This document shows, piece after piece, positions 49,268-58,647 of a stretch of DNA of 64,000 nt. Made by a program: the position numbers and the translations under genes. Where the stretch lies: assembly GCF_001417735.1 (NCBI RefSeq), contig NZ_BBUZ01000034.1:1-64000 (forward strand), given 5' to 3'. This stretch comes from Streptomyces sp. NBRC 110028. Its GTDB lineage: Bacteria; Actinomycetota; Actinomycetes; Streptomycetales; Streptomycetaceae. Every line of letters begins with the position of its first letter. Position 1 is the stretch's first letter. Below the pieces are notes generated by a model. It ran no database searches. It was not told where the DNA came from and was given only the letters and a program-made list of their open reading frames with translations.

Positions 49268-50638
49268 TCAGCGCCTGGCGCGCCGGGACTTCACGACGAG
49301 GGCGGCGCCTGCGGCCACCAGTCCGACACTGACGACGCCGAGCCCGGCGAGCCGGACATCACGGCCCGTCGCGGCCAGCTCGGGCTTCCAGTGTTCGGGG
49401 CGGCGGGCGCCGTCCTCCTCGTCTGCCTCGTCTGCCTCGTCTGCCTCGCCTTCCTCGGCGGTCTTCTCGGGGTCGGGGGCGGTGCCCGTTTCGGTGCCGG
49501 GGTCCGTTCCGGGGTCTTCGGTTTCGTAGCCGGGGTCGGTGCCGGTTCCTGTTTCGGTGTCGGTGCCGGTGCCGGTGCCGGTGCCCAGGTCGGTGCCGGG
49601 GTCGGTACCGGGGTCGGTACCGGGGTCGGTGCCGGTGTCGGTGCCCAGGTCGGTGCCGGGGTCGGTACCGGTCTCGGTGTCGGTCTCGGCGCTCGTGTCG
49701 GTACCGGGGTCCGTCTCCGTATCCGCCTCGTCCGTGCCCACCTCGTCCGTGCCCGCCTCGCCCGTGTCGGTGCCCAGATCCGCATCGACGTCCAGGTCCT
49801 CGTCCGTGCCGGAGTCCGCCGGGTCCTGGGCGCCCTCATCCGTCTTGGCCTCGCTGTCGGGGCTCGGCGGCACCGCGACCGGGCTGCGGTCCAGTCGGCG
49901 CTCCGGGCTCGGCGTGGCGCTGGGTTCGCCGGTCGGTTCGGCGCTCGGCTCGGGGTCCAGCTCCGGCACGGCGCTCGGCTGCGTATCCGGTACGGGCGCG
50001 CTGTCCGCCCCCGCCGTGCCGTCCGCGCTGGGGGCCGCCCCCGTATCGATCCGGAACGCGTAGTCGTTCGACTGCCCGACCCAGTCCCCGTCGTCCGCGC
50101 GCCGCTGTACGGCGATGGCGTTGGCCGTGACCGGGCCCAAGGGGGCGTCGGGGGTGAAGCGGGAACGTATCGTCACGTCGACCGTCTTGCCCGCCTCCAC
50201 GGTGAACCCCTTGAAGTCCTTCTCGAACACCCCGATGTTCTCGTCCTCGTCGGTCGTCTGGAAGGAGACCTCCCGCCAGGTGCCGCCGTCCGCGTACGGG
50301 TCCAGGAACTCGAACTGGATCTGACGGGGCCGCAGCGCGTGACCCTGGTCGACGAGAACCGCGACCGGGTGGATCGCCCGGCATCCGGTGTCCGTGGTGT
50401 TGCGCAGTTCCAGGTGCCACTGCCGCCATCCGGCACCCCGTGCGTAGCGGTCGGGTCCGCCGCGCAGCCGGGTCTCGATGGGGAAGTCGGAGGTGGTGCC
50501 GTCGCCGCAGACCGGGGCGGGTTGGGCCGCGGCGGCAGGCGCTCCCAGCCCGTACAGGGCCGGGGCGAGGGCGAGCGCGGCCGCGGGCACGGCGGTGCGC
50601 AAGGCGGCACGAAAGGACAGGGTGGTGGGCAGGCGCAT
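49268..50638 (-). CDS. LAxTG sortase-anchored surface protein with Thr-Asp-rich stalk
   Basis: A 456-residue protein: signal peptide (residues 1-38, AAAAQPA), an N-terminal beta-domain of about 170 residues (HLELRNTTDTGCRAIHP), a long Glu/Asp/Pro/Thr stalk with repeated GTDPGTD and GTGTGTD, and a C-terminal LAATG motif followed by a membrane helix and RRARR. LAxTG is the class E sortase signal in Streptomyces, so the sortase at 59838-60638 is a candidate enzyme. The stalk DNA (49540-49740) is a tandem GTCGGTGCCG-type repeat. Confidence 0.88.
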   Translation of the reverse strand: MRLPTTLSFRAALRTAVPAAALALAPALYGLGAPAAAAQPAPVCGDGTTSDFPIETRLRGGPDRYARGAGWRQWHLELRNTTDTGCRAIHPVAVLVDQGHALRPRQIQFEFLDPYADGGTWREVSFQTTDEDENIGVFEKDFKGFTVEAGKTVDVTIRSRFTPDAPLGPVTANAIAVQRRADDGDWVGQSNDYAFRIDTGAAPSADGTAGADSAPVPDTQPSAVPELDPEPSAEPTGEPSATPSPERRLDRSPVAVPPSPDSEAKTDEGAQDPADSGTDEDLDVDADLGTDTGEAGTDEVGTDEADTETDPGTDTSAETDTETGTDPGTDLGTDTGTDPGTDPGTDPGTDLGTGTGTGTDTETGTGTDPGYETEDPGTDPGTETGTAPDPEKTAEEGEADEADEADEEDGARRPEHWKPELAATGRDVRLAGLGVVSVGLVAAGAALVVKSRRARR

Positions 50639-50755
50639 GGGTGACCTCTGCTGGCAGCGGCGTATCCCCGAGCACTCCGCCACATTCCGCGTCCGCACGC
50701 CGACACACCGGCGGGGCGGCCGATTGACCCCGACCGGCCGTCAACAAACCCTCGA

Positions 50756-51883
50756 TCAGCCCAATGCGAAGAGCGGGGCGAGCACGAGCTGCGCCGCCCC
50801 TTCGACCACCGCCCGCGTCCCGCCGCGTACGACGTCGACCGGGACCGTGGGGCGGTTGGTGCGGGCGGCGTCCTCGGCGAGGACGGCGGCCACGCCGCGT
50901 ACGTACGACTCGGGGGCGGCCAGCACGATCCGGCCGCCGAGCAGCACCCGGTCGATGTCGAGGAGCCGTACGAGGTTGGCCGCGCCGACGCCGAGCAGCC
51001 GGGCCGCCTGTTCCTGTGCGCCGCGGGCGACGGCGGCCAGGCACAGGGCTTCGAGACAGCCGTAGTTGCCGCAGCCGCAGCGCGGCCCGTCGAGCTGGAC
51101 CACCTGGTGGCCGAACTCCCCCGCGTCGGTCCGCGCGCCCCGGTACACGCCGCCGTCGAGCACGAGCCCGGCGCCGAGGCCGGTGCCGAGGTGGAGGTAC
51201 GCGAACGAGCCGGCCGCCGGGGCGGCGAGGCCGAGGGCGGCGGCGTTGGTGTCCTTGTCGAGGACGACGGGCAGGCCGAGCCGCCGGGCGAGCGCGTCGC
51301 GCAGCGGGAGGCCGTCCCACTGCGGGAAGCCGGTGACCCGGTGCAGGACGCCGGAGCCGTGGTCGAGCGGCCCGGGCGCGGCGACCCCCACCCCGAGGAG
51401 CCCGCTCCCGGGCACCCCGCCTCCGGGCAGTGCGCCTGCGCCCGCGTCGGCGATCAGCGCCTCCACCTCCGACGCCGCCGCCGTCAGGGCCCGTTCCGCC
51501 TCGGCGCCGAAGTCGAAGCGTGCCGTACGGAGGGCCACCGGCGTGCCCGCGAGGTCGACCACGACCGCCGTCAGCTCGTCGCGGTCCAGGTGCAGGCCGA
51601 TCGCGTGACGGGCGCCCGGGACGAGGCGGAGGACGGTGCGCGGCTTGCCGCCGGTCGAGGCGCGGCGGCCCGCCTCGGCCGCCAGGCCCTCGGCCCGCAG
51701 CCGGGCCGTGATCTTGCTGACGGCCTGGGGAGTGAGGCCGGTGCGCTCGGCCAGCTCCAGCCTGCTGACGCCGTCCTCACCCGCGTCGCGCAGCAGGCGC
51801 AGGACAAGGGCCGCGTTGTGGCCGCGCAGGGCGGAAAGATTGGCTCCGCCTCCGGCCGTCGTCCCCGACATCGTGCTGTTCAC
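50756..51883 (-). CDS. ROK-family transcriptional repressor
   Basis: A 375-residue regulator: N-terminal winged helix (SRLELAERTGLTPQAVSKIT) and a ROK sugar-kinase-like domain with GVAAPGPLDH, LGTGLGAGLVLDGG and the zinc-binding CGCGNYGCLE (three cysteines). GTG 51883 is used as start; ATG 51871 is a possible alternative, since the ribosome site is weak. Divergent from the oxidoreductase at 51939, with a 23-bp palindrome between, it probably represses both genes until a sugar ligand binds. Confidence 0.92.
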   Translation of the reverse strand: MNSTMSGTTAGGGANLSALRGHNAALVLRLLRDAGEDGVSRLELAERTGLTPQAVSKITARLRAEGLAAEAGRRASTGGKPRTVLRLVPGARHAIGLHLDRDELTAVVVDLAGTPVALRTARFDFGAEAERALTAAASEVEALIADAGAGALPGGGVPGSGLLGVGVAAPGPLDHGSGVLHRVTGFPQWDGLPLRDALARRLGLPVVLDKDTNAAALGLAAPAAGSFAYLHLGTGLGAGLVLDGGVYRGARTDAGEFGHQVVQLDGPRCGCGNYGCLEALCLAAVARGAQEQAARLLGVGAANLVRLLDIDRVLLGGRIVLAAPESYVRGVAAVLAEDAARTNRPTVPVDVVRGGTRAVVEGAAQLVLAPLFALG

Positions 51884-51908
51884 ACCCCCATTGTGGCCAT
51901 CGCTTGCG

Positions 51909-51931
51909 CTTTGGCAACGCTGTTGTCAAAG
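51909..51931. promoter_or_regulatory. Candidate ROK operator
   Basis: CTTTGGCAAC-GCT-GTTGTCAAAG, a 10-bp inverted repeat with one mismatch, fills the middle of the 55-bp divergent promoter region. Confidence 0.8.
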
Positions 51932-51938
51932 TGGCGGC

Positions 51939-53042
51939 ATGGATGAGAAGAGCAGCGATGAGAACAGCACCCTCCGCGCAGGACTGATCGGCTACGGCCT
52001 CGCGGGCTCCGTCTTCCACGCCCCCCTGATCGCCGCCACCGACGGCCTCGCCCTCGACACCGTCGTCACCTCCAGCCCCGAGCGGCAGAAGCAGGCCCGC
52101 GACGAGCACCCCGGCGTACGGATCGCCGCGTCCGCCGACGAGTTGTGGGACCGGGCCGATGAGCTGGACCTGATCGTCATCGCCTCCCCCAACCGCACCC
52201 ATGTGCCGCTCGCGCGCGCCGCGCTCGAAGCCGGGCTGCCGGTCGTCGTGGACAAGCCGCTGTCCGGGACCGCCGCCGAGGCCGAGGAGCTGGCCGCGCT
52301 CGCCGAGTCCCGCGGGCTGCTGCTGAGCGTCTTCCAGAACCGCCGCTGGGACAACGACTTCCTCACCCTGCGCTCGCTGCTCGCCGACGGCTCGCTCGGC
52401 GAGGTGCTGCGCTTCGAGTCACGCTTCGAGCGGTGGCGGCCGCAGCCCAAGGGCGGCTGGCGGGAGTCCGGCGACCCGGCCGAGATCGGCGGGCTGCTGT
52501 ACGACCTGGGCAGCCATCTGGTCGACCAGGCGCTCACCCTCTTCGGCCCGGCCGACTCCGTCTACGCCGAGGTCGACGTACGCCGCGCTGGAGCGGAGGC
52601 CGACGACGACACCTTCATCGCCATCCGCCACGCGAACGGTGTCCGCTCGCAGCTGTGGATGAGCGCCGTCACCGCCCAGCTCGGCCCGCGCTTCCGGGTG
52701 CTGGGCCGCGAGGCGGGCTACGTGAAGTACGGCCTCGACCCGCAGGAAGCGGCGCTCCGCGAGGGCCTGCGCCCCTGTGAGGCCGAGGCGTGGGGCATCG
52801 AGCCCGAGTCCGCGTGGGGGCGGCTGGGCGCGGGCGAGTCGCCGCTGACCGGCGGCGGGCGGCCCGTCCCCACCGCCTCCGGCGACTACCCCGCGTACTA
52901 CGCCGCCATCGCGGCCGCCCTCCGCGACGGCACCCCGCCCCCGGTCACCGCGGCCGAGGCGGCTGTGGCGCTGCGGGTGCTGGAGGCGGCCCGGGTGTCG
53001 GCGGCGGAGGGCCGTACGGTCCGTATCGGGGGCGCCGCGTGA
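51939..53042 (+). CDS. Gfo/Idh/MocA family oxidoreductase
   Basis: A 367-residue NAD(P)-dependent sugar or polyol dehydrogenase. The Rossmann loop is GLIGYGLAGSVFHAPLI, the signature VVDKPLSG carries the catalytic Lys, and IGGLLYDLGSHLVDQAL carries the conserved Asp/His. ATG 51939 is the first codon after the operator. The stop overlaps the UPF0303 gene by GTGA, giving a two-gene operon probably for carbohydrate use. Confidence 0.93.
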   Translation: MDEKSSDENSTLRAGLIGYGLAGSVFHAPLIAATDGLALDTVVTSSPERQKQARDEHPGVRIAASADELWDRADELDLIVIASPNRTHVPLARAALEAGLPVVVDKPLSGTAAEAEELAALAESRGLLLSVFQNRRWDNDFLTLRSLLADGSLGEVLRFESRFERWRPQPKGGWRESGDPAEIGGLLYDLGSHLVDQALTLFGPADSVYAEVDVRRAGAEADDDTFIAIRHANGVRSQLWMSAVTAQLGPRFRVLGREAGYVKYGLDPQEAALREGLRPCEAEAWGIEPESAWGRLGAGESPLTGGGRPVPTASGDYPAYYAAIAAALRDGTPPPVTAAEAAVALRVLEAARVSAAEGRTVRIGGAA

Positions 53043-53521
53043 ACACCCCGGCACCGGACATCTGCGATCTCATCGCCCGCCTGGAGGAGCAGGAGCGCCG
53101 GCTGCGCCTCACGGGCCTGTCCCATGACGACGCCTGGCGCCTCGGCTGCCTGATCGCCGACATGGCGCGGGAGCGCGGCGCGGCCGTCACCATCGGCGTA
53201 CGCCGAGGCGGCCAGCGCCTCTTCCACCGCGCCCTGCCCGGCACCTCCGCCGACAACGACGAGTGGCTGGAGCGCAAGTGCCGGGTCGTCGACCGGTACG
53301 CGGCCTCGTCGTATCTCGTCGGCACCCGCTTCCGGGCGAAGGGCACGACCTTCGAGGAGTCCTCCCGGCTCGACCCCGACCGCTACGCCGCGCACGGCGG
53401 CGCCTTCCCGCTCCATGTGACGGGCACCGGCGTCGTCGGCACGGTCGCCGTGAGCGGTCTGCCGCAGGCGGAGGACCACGCGCTGGTGGTGGCCGCCCTG
53501 GAGCGGTTCCTGGCCGCCTGA
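53039..53521 (+). CDS. UPF0303 / HbpS-like (DUF336) protein
   Basis: A 160-residue protein of the UPF0303 branch of the GlcG/HbpS heme-degrading-like fold: VTIGVRRGGQRLFHRALPGT, DNDEWLERKCRVV and the C-terminal TVAVSGLPQAEDHALVVAAL. Start GTG 53039 overlaps the oxidoreductase stop. Adjacent genes of this pair are common in actinomycetes; a role in removing damaged sugars or binding heme is unproven. Confidence 0.85.
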   Translation: MNTPAPDICDLIARLEEQERRLRLTGLSHDDAWRLGCLIADMARERGAAVTIGVRRGGQRLFHRALPGTSADNDEWLERKCRVVDRYAASSYLVGTRFRAKGTTFEESSRLDPDRYAAHGGAFPLHVTGTGVVGTVAVSGLPQAEDHALVVAALERFLAA

Positions 53522-53580
53522 GACCGGCGGCGTGATCACTTCGCCGGGTGCCGAAGCTTTTCGCGCCTACGGTGAAGCGC

Positions 53581-54978
53581 ATGGCGACGCAAACCGGCAC
53601 CCCGGGCGCATCCACCACCCGCGGACCAGCGCGCGTTCTGTCGTTCGCGCTGGTCGCGGTGTGTACGGGCTACTTCATGGTCATCCTGGACAGCACGATC
53701 GTGAACGTCGCCCTGCCCGCCCTGCGCGGCGATCTGCGGGCGGGCGTGAACGGGCTGCAGTGGGTGGTCGACGGCTATCTGCTGGTGCTGGCGGCCGGGC
53801 TGCTGTCGGGCGGGGCGCTCGCGGACCGCTTCGGCGCCCGGCGGGTGTTCCAGACCGGGCTCGGGGTGTTCGTCGCGGCGTCCCTCGGCTGCGGACTGGC
53901 CCCCGGGGTGCCGGTGCTGGTGCTCGCCCGGGTCGCGCAGGGGGCCGGGGCGGCCCTGTCGGTACCGGCCTCGCTGGCGCTGCTGCGGGTCGCGTACGCC
54001 GACCGGACGACGCGCGCCCGCGCGGTCGGGGTGTGGGGCGGCATCGCCGGGGTGGCCGCGGCGGGCGGGCCGCTCCTCGGCGGCGTCCTGGTCGGCACGG
54101 TCGGCTGGCGGTGGGTCTTCTTCGTCAACGTGCCCATCGGGCTGGCCGCGATGGCGCTGACCGCACGGTACGTACCGGCGCCGCGCGCGCAGACCGGCAG
54201 GGGGCTGGACCCGGCCGGGCAGCTCACCGGCGTCGCGGCGCTGACCGCGCTGGCGCTCGCCATGATCGAGGGCGGCCGCTTGGGGGTGGACCCGCTGGTG
54301 GCGGGCAGCGCGCTGGTGTTCGTCCTGGCGGTGGCCGGGTTCCTGGCCGTCGAACGGACGGTCCGCACGCCGATGCTGCCGCTCGGGCTGTTCCGTACGC
54401 CCACCTTCTCCGGGGGCACGGCCGTCGGCCTGCTCATCAACCTCGGCTTCTACGGCGAACTGTTCGTCCTCAACCTCTACTTCCAGCAGACCCTGCACTA
54501 CTCCGCGCTGCTCGCCGGGCTGGCGCTGCTGCCGCAGATGGGCATGGCGGTGGCCGGTTCCTGGCTGTCCGGGCGCTTCACCGCCCGGGCCGGCAGCCCG
54601 CGGCCCACGCTGCTCATCGGCCTGGTCACGGGCGGGGCGGGGCTGCTCGCGCTCACCGGTCTCACCGCCGCGGCCGCGCACGTCCCGTATCCGCTGATGG
54701 TGCTCCCGCTGGTGGCCACCGGCTTCGGGATGTCGTTCACGATGCCCGCGGCGACGACGGCCGTCACCGACGGCGTGCCCGCGGAGCAGGCCGGGCTCGC
54801 CTCCGGAGTGATCAACGCGGCCCGCCAGACCGGCGGCGTCATCGGCGTCGCCCTCCTGGGCGCCCTGGCCGGTGCCGGCACCCTGCCCGGGCTGCGTACG
54901 GCGCTGGCCGTCGCGGGGCTGGCCTTCCTGGCGGGGGCCCTGATCACCCTGCGCACCGTCGACCGCGCCATGCCATGA
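53581..54978 (+). CDS. MFS drug exporter, DHA2 family
   Basis: A 465-residue 14-helix-type exporter: motif D1 VILDSTIVNVALPAL in helix 1, motif A GGALADRFGARRVFQ after helix 2, and the motif C-like GVWGGIAGVAAAGGPLLGG in helix 5. ATG 53581 follows GGTGAAG. It starts 60 bp after the UPF0303 gene and is followed closely by a GNAT gene, so the two may be co-transcribed for resistance. Confidence 0.92.
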   Translation: MATQTGTPGASTTRGPARVLSFALVAVCTGYFMVILDSTIVNVALPALRGDLRAGVNGLQWVVDGYLLVLAAGLLSGGALADRFGARRVFQTGLGVFVAASLGCGLAPGVPVLVLARVAQGAGAALSVPASLALLRVAYADRTTRARAVGVWGGIAGVAAAGGPLLGGVLVGTVGWRWVFFVNVPIGLAAMALTARYVPAPRAQTGRGLDPAGQLTGVAALTALALAMIEGGRLGVDPLVAGSALVFVLAVAGFLAVERTVRTPMLPLGLFRTPTFSGGTAVGLLINLGFYGELFVLNLYFQQTLHYSALLAGLALLPQMGMAVAGSWLSGRFTARAGSPRPTLLIGLVTGGAGLLALTGLTAAAAHVPYPLMVLPLVATGFGMSFTMPAATTAVTDGVPAEQAGLASGVINAARQTGGVIGVALLGALAGAGTLPGLRTALAVAGLAFLAGALITLRTVDRAMP

Positions 54979-54985
54979 TCCTGCG

Positions 54986-55528
54986 GTGCCCGCAGCGACG
55001 ATACGTCCCCGAACCGGCCAGGACCTGGCGGCCTGCCTCAGCGCGCTCGCGACCGTACAGCGGGCCGACCGCTACCCGGTCGACTGGCCCGAGGACCCGG
55101 AGGGCTGGCTGACCCCGGACGGGATGCTCGGCGCCTGGGTCGCGACCACGGCCGAAGGCCCCGCCGTACAAGAACCCGCCGTACAAGAACCCGCCGTGCT
55201 CGGGCATGTGATGCTCACCCGCGCCGACCCCGCCCTCGCGGACGCCATCGGCGCACCGGCCGAAGGGCTCGCCGCGGTCGCCCGACTGTTCGTCACCGCC
55301 GCGGCACGCCGCCGTGGCCTGGCCGCCGGGCTGCTCGGGCACGCGGCCCGGGCGGCGGTGGCGGACGGGCTGCGGCCCGTGCTGGAGGTCGACTCGGGCG
55401 CCACCGCGGCCATCGGGCTGTACGAGCGCGCCGGGTGGCGCTTCGTCAGGGCCATGACCGCCGACTGGCACACCGCGGACGGACACCTCGCCGTGGTGCA
55501 CGCGTACAGCGGACCTGCTGGTCTTTGA
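54986..55528 (+). CDS. GNAT family N-acetyltransferase
   Basis: A 180-residue acetyltransferase with RLFVTAAARRRGLAAGLLGHA (acetyl-CoA loop) and AIGLYERAGWRFV (motif B). A two-and-a-half-fold 15-bp repeat near 55165-55200 encodes PAVQEPAVQEPAV, an inserted loop. GTG 54986 lies eight bases after the exporter stop. Substrate unknown. Confidence 0.88.
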   Translation: MPAATIRPRTGQDLAACLSALATVQRADRYPVDWPEDPEGWLTPDGMLGAWVATTAEGPAVQEPAVQEPAVLGHVMLTRADPALADAIGAPAEGLAAVARLFVTAAARRRGLAAGLLGHAARAAVADGLRPVLEVDSGATAAIGLYERAGWRFVRAMTADWHTADGHLAVVHAYSGPAGL

Positions 55529-55627
55529 ACACACGCGGCCGCCGGGCCGTACGGATAACGGCGGCCCTCGACCCCCCGAGCCTGGTCCGCCGTGTCACAC
55601 CGGGCCCCGCACGGAAGGACCTTCGGG

Positions 55628-57574
55628 ATGCGCCAGCTGCCGGACAAGGACGAGGCCGACAAGGCTGCCCCGGAGGAGGGCGAAACCTCCGAAGACCGCC
55701 CACCAAAGCGGACGCCGGAAGCCAAGGGCGAGGACGGCGCCAAGGATCAGGACGCCGAGGCCCAAGCCCCCGAGGCCCAAGCCCCCGAGGCCCGGGACGA
55801 GGCCGACGGGCGGACCGAACTGCTGGGCGGTGCCACCCCCGGCGACGGCACCGAGGACGACGGGCCCGGACCCGACCGGGCCGTCGCGCCCGGCCGTGGC
55901 GGCTGGCGCGGCCGGTATCCCGTCGCCGCGCGCGCCCTGTCGTGGACGGTGACCGGCCTGTCCGTGGCCCTGGTCTTCGTCGCCCTGCTGCTGCCGACGA
56001 AGCTGGAACTCCTCACGGTCGACCACTTCGCCCGCATCCCGGTGGAGCTGATCTTCGGCGCCGGTCTGCTGCTCCTCCTGCCGGCCCTGGCCCGAAGGGT
56101 GGTGGCGGTGGCGGCGGGGCTGTTCCTCGGCGCGCTGGCCATCCTCGACATGCTCGACATGGGCTTCAACGAGTTCCTGGGCCGCGGGTTCAACGTCGTG
56201 CTCGACTGGATCCTGTTCGACGACGCCCAGTCGTACCTGGAGGACTCGGTCGGCCATACGGCCGCGATGGCCGCCGTGGTCGGAATCGTGGTGCTCGCCC
56301 TCGCCGTGGTCGCCCTCATGGCGCTGGCGGTCCTCCGGATCGGCGACGTCATGGCCCGCAACAGCGTCGTGGCGACCCGCGCCACCCTGGTGGCCGGGAC
56401 CGTCTGGGTCGTCTGCGCGTCGGCCGGCGCGCAGGTCGCGGGGCTGCCGGTGGCGTCCAGGAGCACCTCCGCGCTCGTCCAGGACCGGGCGGAGCGGGTG
56501 GAGAAGACCATCAAGGACGAGCAGGAGTTCAAGAAGGTGGCCGCCTTCGACACGTACGGGGACACCCCGGGCGATCAGCTGCTGACCGGGCTGCGCGGCA
56601 AGGACATGATCTTCACCTTCATCGAGAGCTACGGCCGCAGCGCGATCGAGGACCCGGCGATCGCGCCCGGTGTCGACCCGACGCTCCAGAAGGCGACCAA
56701 GCGGCTGGACAAGGCCGGATTCGCCGCCAAGAGCGGGTGGCTCACCTCGGCGACGTACGGCGGCAACAGCTGGCTGGGCCACTCCACCTTCCTGACCGGC
56801 CTGTGGATCGACAACCAGAACCGCTACCGCACCGTCACCGCGGGCAACCACCTTTCCCTCACCCACGCGTTCAAGCGCACCGGCGCCTGGCGGACGGTCG
56901 GCATCATGCCGGGCGTGCAGAAGAGCTGGCCGGAGGGCAGGTTCTACGGCCTCGACCACGTCTACGACTCCCGCGAGCTGGGCTACAAGGGGCCGAAGTT
57001 CAGCTGGTCGACCATGCCCGACCAGTACGCGCTGAAGGCGTTCGAGCAGCTGGAGCACGGCAAGAAGCACGACAAGCCGCTGATGGCGCTGAACATCCTG
57101 ACCTCCAGCCACCAGCCGTGGGCGCCGATCCCCAAGACCATCCCGTGGAGCAAGGTCGGGGACGGCTCGGTCTACAAGGACATCGAGAAGGCGGGCAAGC
57201 GGCCCGAGGACGTCTTCACCGACTCGACCAAGGTGAAGCAGGAGTACGGCAAGTCCGTCCAGTACTCGGTGAACACCCTCATCGACTACGTGATCAAGTA
57301 CGGCAACAAGAACACCGTGCTCGTCTTCCTCGGCGACCACCAGCCGCTGGCCCGGGTCAGCGGCAACCACGCGAGCCGGGACGTGCCGGTCTCCATCGTC
57401 GCCCATGACCCGAAGGTGCTGAAGCGGATCTCGAGCTGGAACTGGGCGGACGGCCTGATGCCCCGCGCGGACACCCCGGTGTGGAAGATGAACAGCTTCC
57501 GCGACCGCTTCCTGAAGGCGTACGGCTCGACCCCGAGCGCCACTCCCCAGCAGGCGAAGCGGGCGGTCAAGTGA
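55628..57574 (+). CDS. LTA synthase-like membrane sulfatase/phosphoglycerol transferase
   Basis: A 648-residue membrane protein. An acidic, Glu/Ala/Pro-rich cytosolic N-terminus (residues 1-95) precedes about five helices, then a large extracellular sulfatase-fold domain with TFIESYGRSAIEDP, the catalytic-Thr-like region TYGGNSWLGHSTFLTG and metal-binding LVFLGDHQPL. It belongs to the LtaS/alkaline-phosphatase superfamily and may decorate wall polymers with glycerol or phosphoethanolamine. The usual catalytic Thr appears substituted by Ser/His neighbours, so chemistry is uncertain. ATG 55628 follows GGAAGGACC. Confidence 0.88.
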   Translation: MRQLPDKDEADKAAPEEGETSEDRPPKRTPEAKGEDGAKDQDAEAQAPEAQAPEARDEADGRTELLGGATPGDGTEDDGPGPDRAVAPGRGGWRGRYPVAARALSWTVTGLSVALVFVALLLPTKLELLTVDHFARIPVELIFGAGLLLLLPALARRVVAVAAGLFLGALAILDMLDMGFNEFLGRGFNVVLDWILFDDAQSYLEDSVGHTAAMAAVVGIVVLALAVVALMALAVLRIGDVMARNSVVATRATLVAGTVWVVCASAGAQVAGLPVASRSTSALVQDRAERVEKTIKDEQEFKKVAAFDTYGDTPGDQLLTGLRGKDMIFTFIESYGRSAIEDPAIAPGVDPTLQKATKRLDKAGFAAKSGWLTSATYGGNSWLGHSTFLTGLWIDNQNRYRTVTAGNHLSLTHAFKRTGAWRTVGIMPGVQKSWPEGRFYGLDHVYDSRELGYKGPKFSWSTMPDQYALKAFEQLEHGKKHDKPLMALNILTSSHQPWAPIPKTIPWSKVGDGSVYKDIEKAGKRPEDVFTDSTKVKQEYGKSVQYSVNTLIDYVIKYGNKNTVLVFLGDHQPLARVSGNHASRDVPVSIVAHDPKVLKRISSWNWADGLMPRADTPVWKMNSFRDRFLKAYGSTPSATPQQAKRAVK

Positions 57575-57622
57575 GCCGCGCGGCCCCCGGGCGCCGGTGG
57601 CGTCCGGGGGCCGCGCCGGGCA

Positions 57623-58489
57623 TCACGCGTCCTTGAACTCCTGGCGCTGGCGGCCCAGCCCGTCGATCTCCAGCTCCACCACGTCCCCGGCCCGCAGATA
57701 CGGCTTGGGCTCGGGGCGGCCCATGGCGACGCCCGCCGGGGTGCCGGTGTTGATGACATCGCCCGGGTAGAGGGTCATGAACTGGCTCAGATAGCGGACC
57801 ACATGGGCGACGCCGAAGATCTGCTCGGCCGTCGTGCCGTTCTGCTTGAGCTCACCGTTGACCCACAGCCGCAGGCCGAGGGCCTGCGGGTCGGGGACCT
57901 CGTCGGCGGTGACCAGCCAGGGGCCCAGCGGGTTGAACGTCTCGCAGTTCTTGCCCTTGTCCCACTGGCCGCCGCGCTCGATCTGGAACTCCCGCTCGGA
58001 GACGTCGTGCGCGACCGCGTAGCCCGCGACGGCGGCGAGGGCGGCCTCGTCGGAGTCGAGGTAGCGGGCGGTGCGGCCGATGACGATGGCCAGCTCCACC
58101 TCCCAGTCGGTCTTCAGGCTGCCGCGCGGCACCAGCACGGTGTCATCGGGGCCGATGACCGTGTCGGGGGCCTTCATGAAGAGGATGGGCTCCTCCGGAA
58201 GGGCGGCGCCGGTCTCGGCCGCGTGATCGTGGTAGTTCAGCCCGATGCACACGATCTTGCCGATGCGGGCCAGCGGCGGGCCGACCCGTACGCCGCCGTC
58301 ACTGATCACCGGCAGCGCGTCGGCGCCCTCGGCCGCGGCAGCCTCGCGGATCCGGGCGAGCGCCGCCTCGTCCGCGAGCAGGGTGCCGTCGATGTCCGGG
58401 ACCAGGCCGGACAGGTCGCGGAGGGTGCCGTTCTGGTCGAGGAGGGCCGGGCGTTCCGCCCCGACCGGTCCGACGCGCAGCAGCTTCAT
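57623..58489 (-). CDS. Fumarylacetoacetate hydrolase family protein
   Basis: A 288-residue FAH-fold enzyme: IGKIVCIGLNYHDHAAE at the domain start, metal ligands Glu-x-Glu in TDWEVELAIVIG and Asp in YAVAHDVSEREFQ, then FNPLGPWLVTADEV and NTGTPAGVAMG. Members hydrolyse or decarboxylate beta-diketo acids, for example in aromatic catabolism. ATG 58489 is used because GGGAG is eight bases upstream. Monocistronic in appearance. Confidence 0.93.
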   Translation of the reverse strand: MKLLRVGPVGAERPALLDQNGTLRDLSGLVPDIDGTLLADEAALARIREAAAAEGADALPVISDGGVRVGPPLARIGKIVCIGLNYHDHAAETGAALPEEPILFMKAPDTVIGPDDTVLVPRGSLKTDWEVELAIVIGRTARYLDSDEAALAAVAGYAVAHDVSEREFQIERGGQWDKGKNCETFNPLGPWLVTADEVPDPQALGLRLWVNGELKQNGTTAEQIFGVAHVVRYLSQFMTLYPGDVINTGTPAGVAMGRPEPKPYLRAGDVVELEIDGLGRQRQEFKDA

Positions 58490-58647
58490 CCTCACAACTC
58501 CCTGGTCTCAGGACGGTGGCCAGGGGCGACTCCGTGGCCTCCGGCCGCTTGATCCTCCACGAGCCTCATCCGGCCCGCAAGAGCCCGTTCACGGACTGGA
58601 CCGTCGGCTCACCTGAGACCGACGGCTCACCTGCCCGTCTCCCCCGC

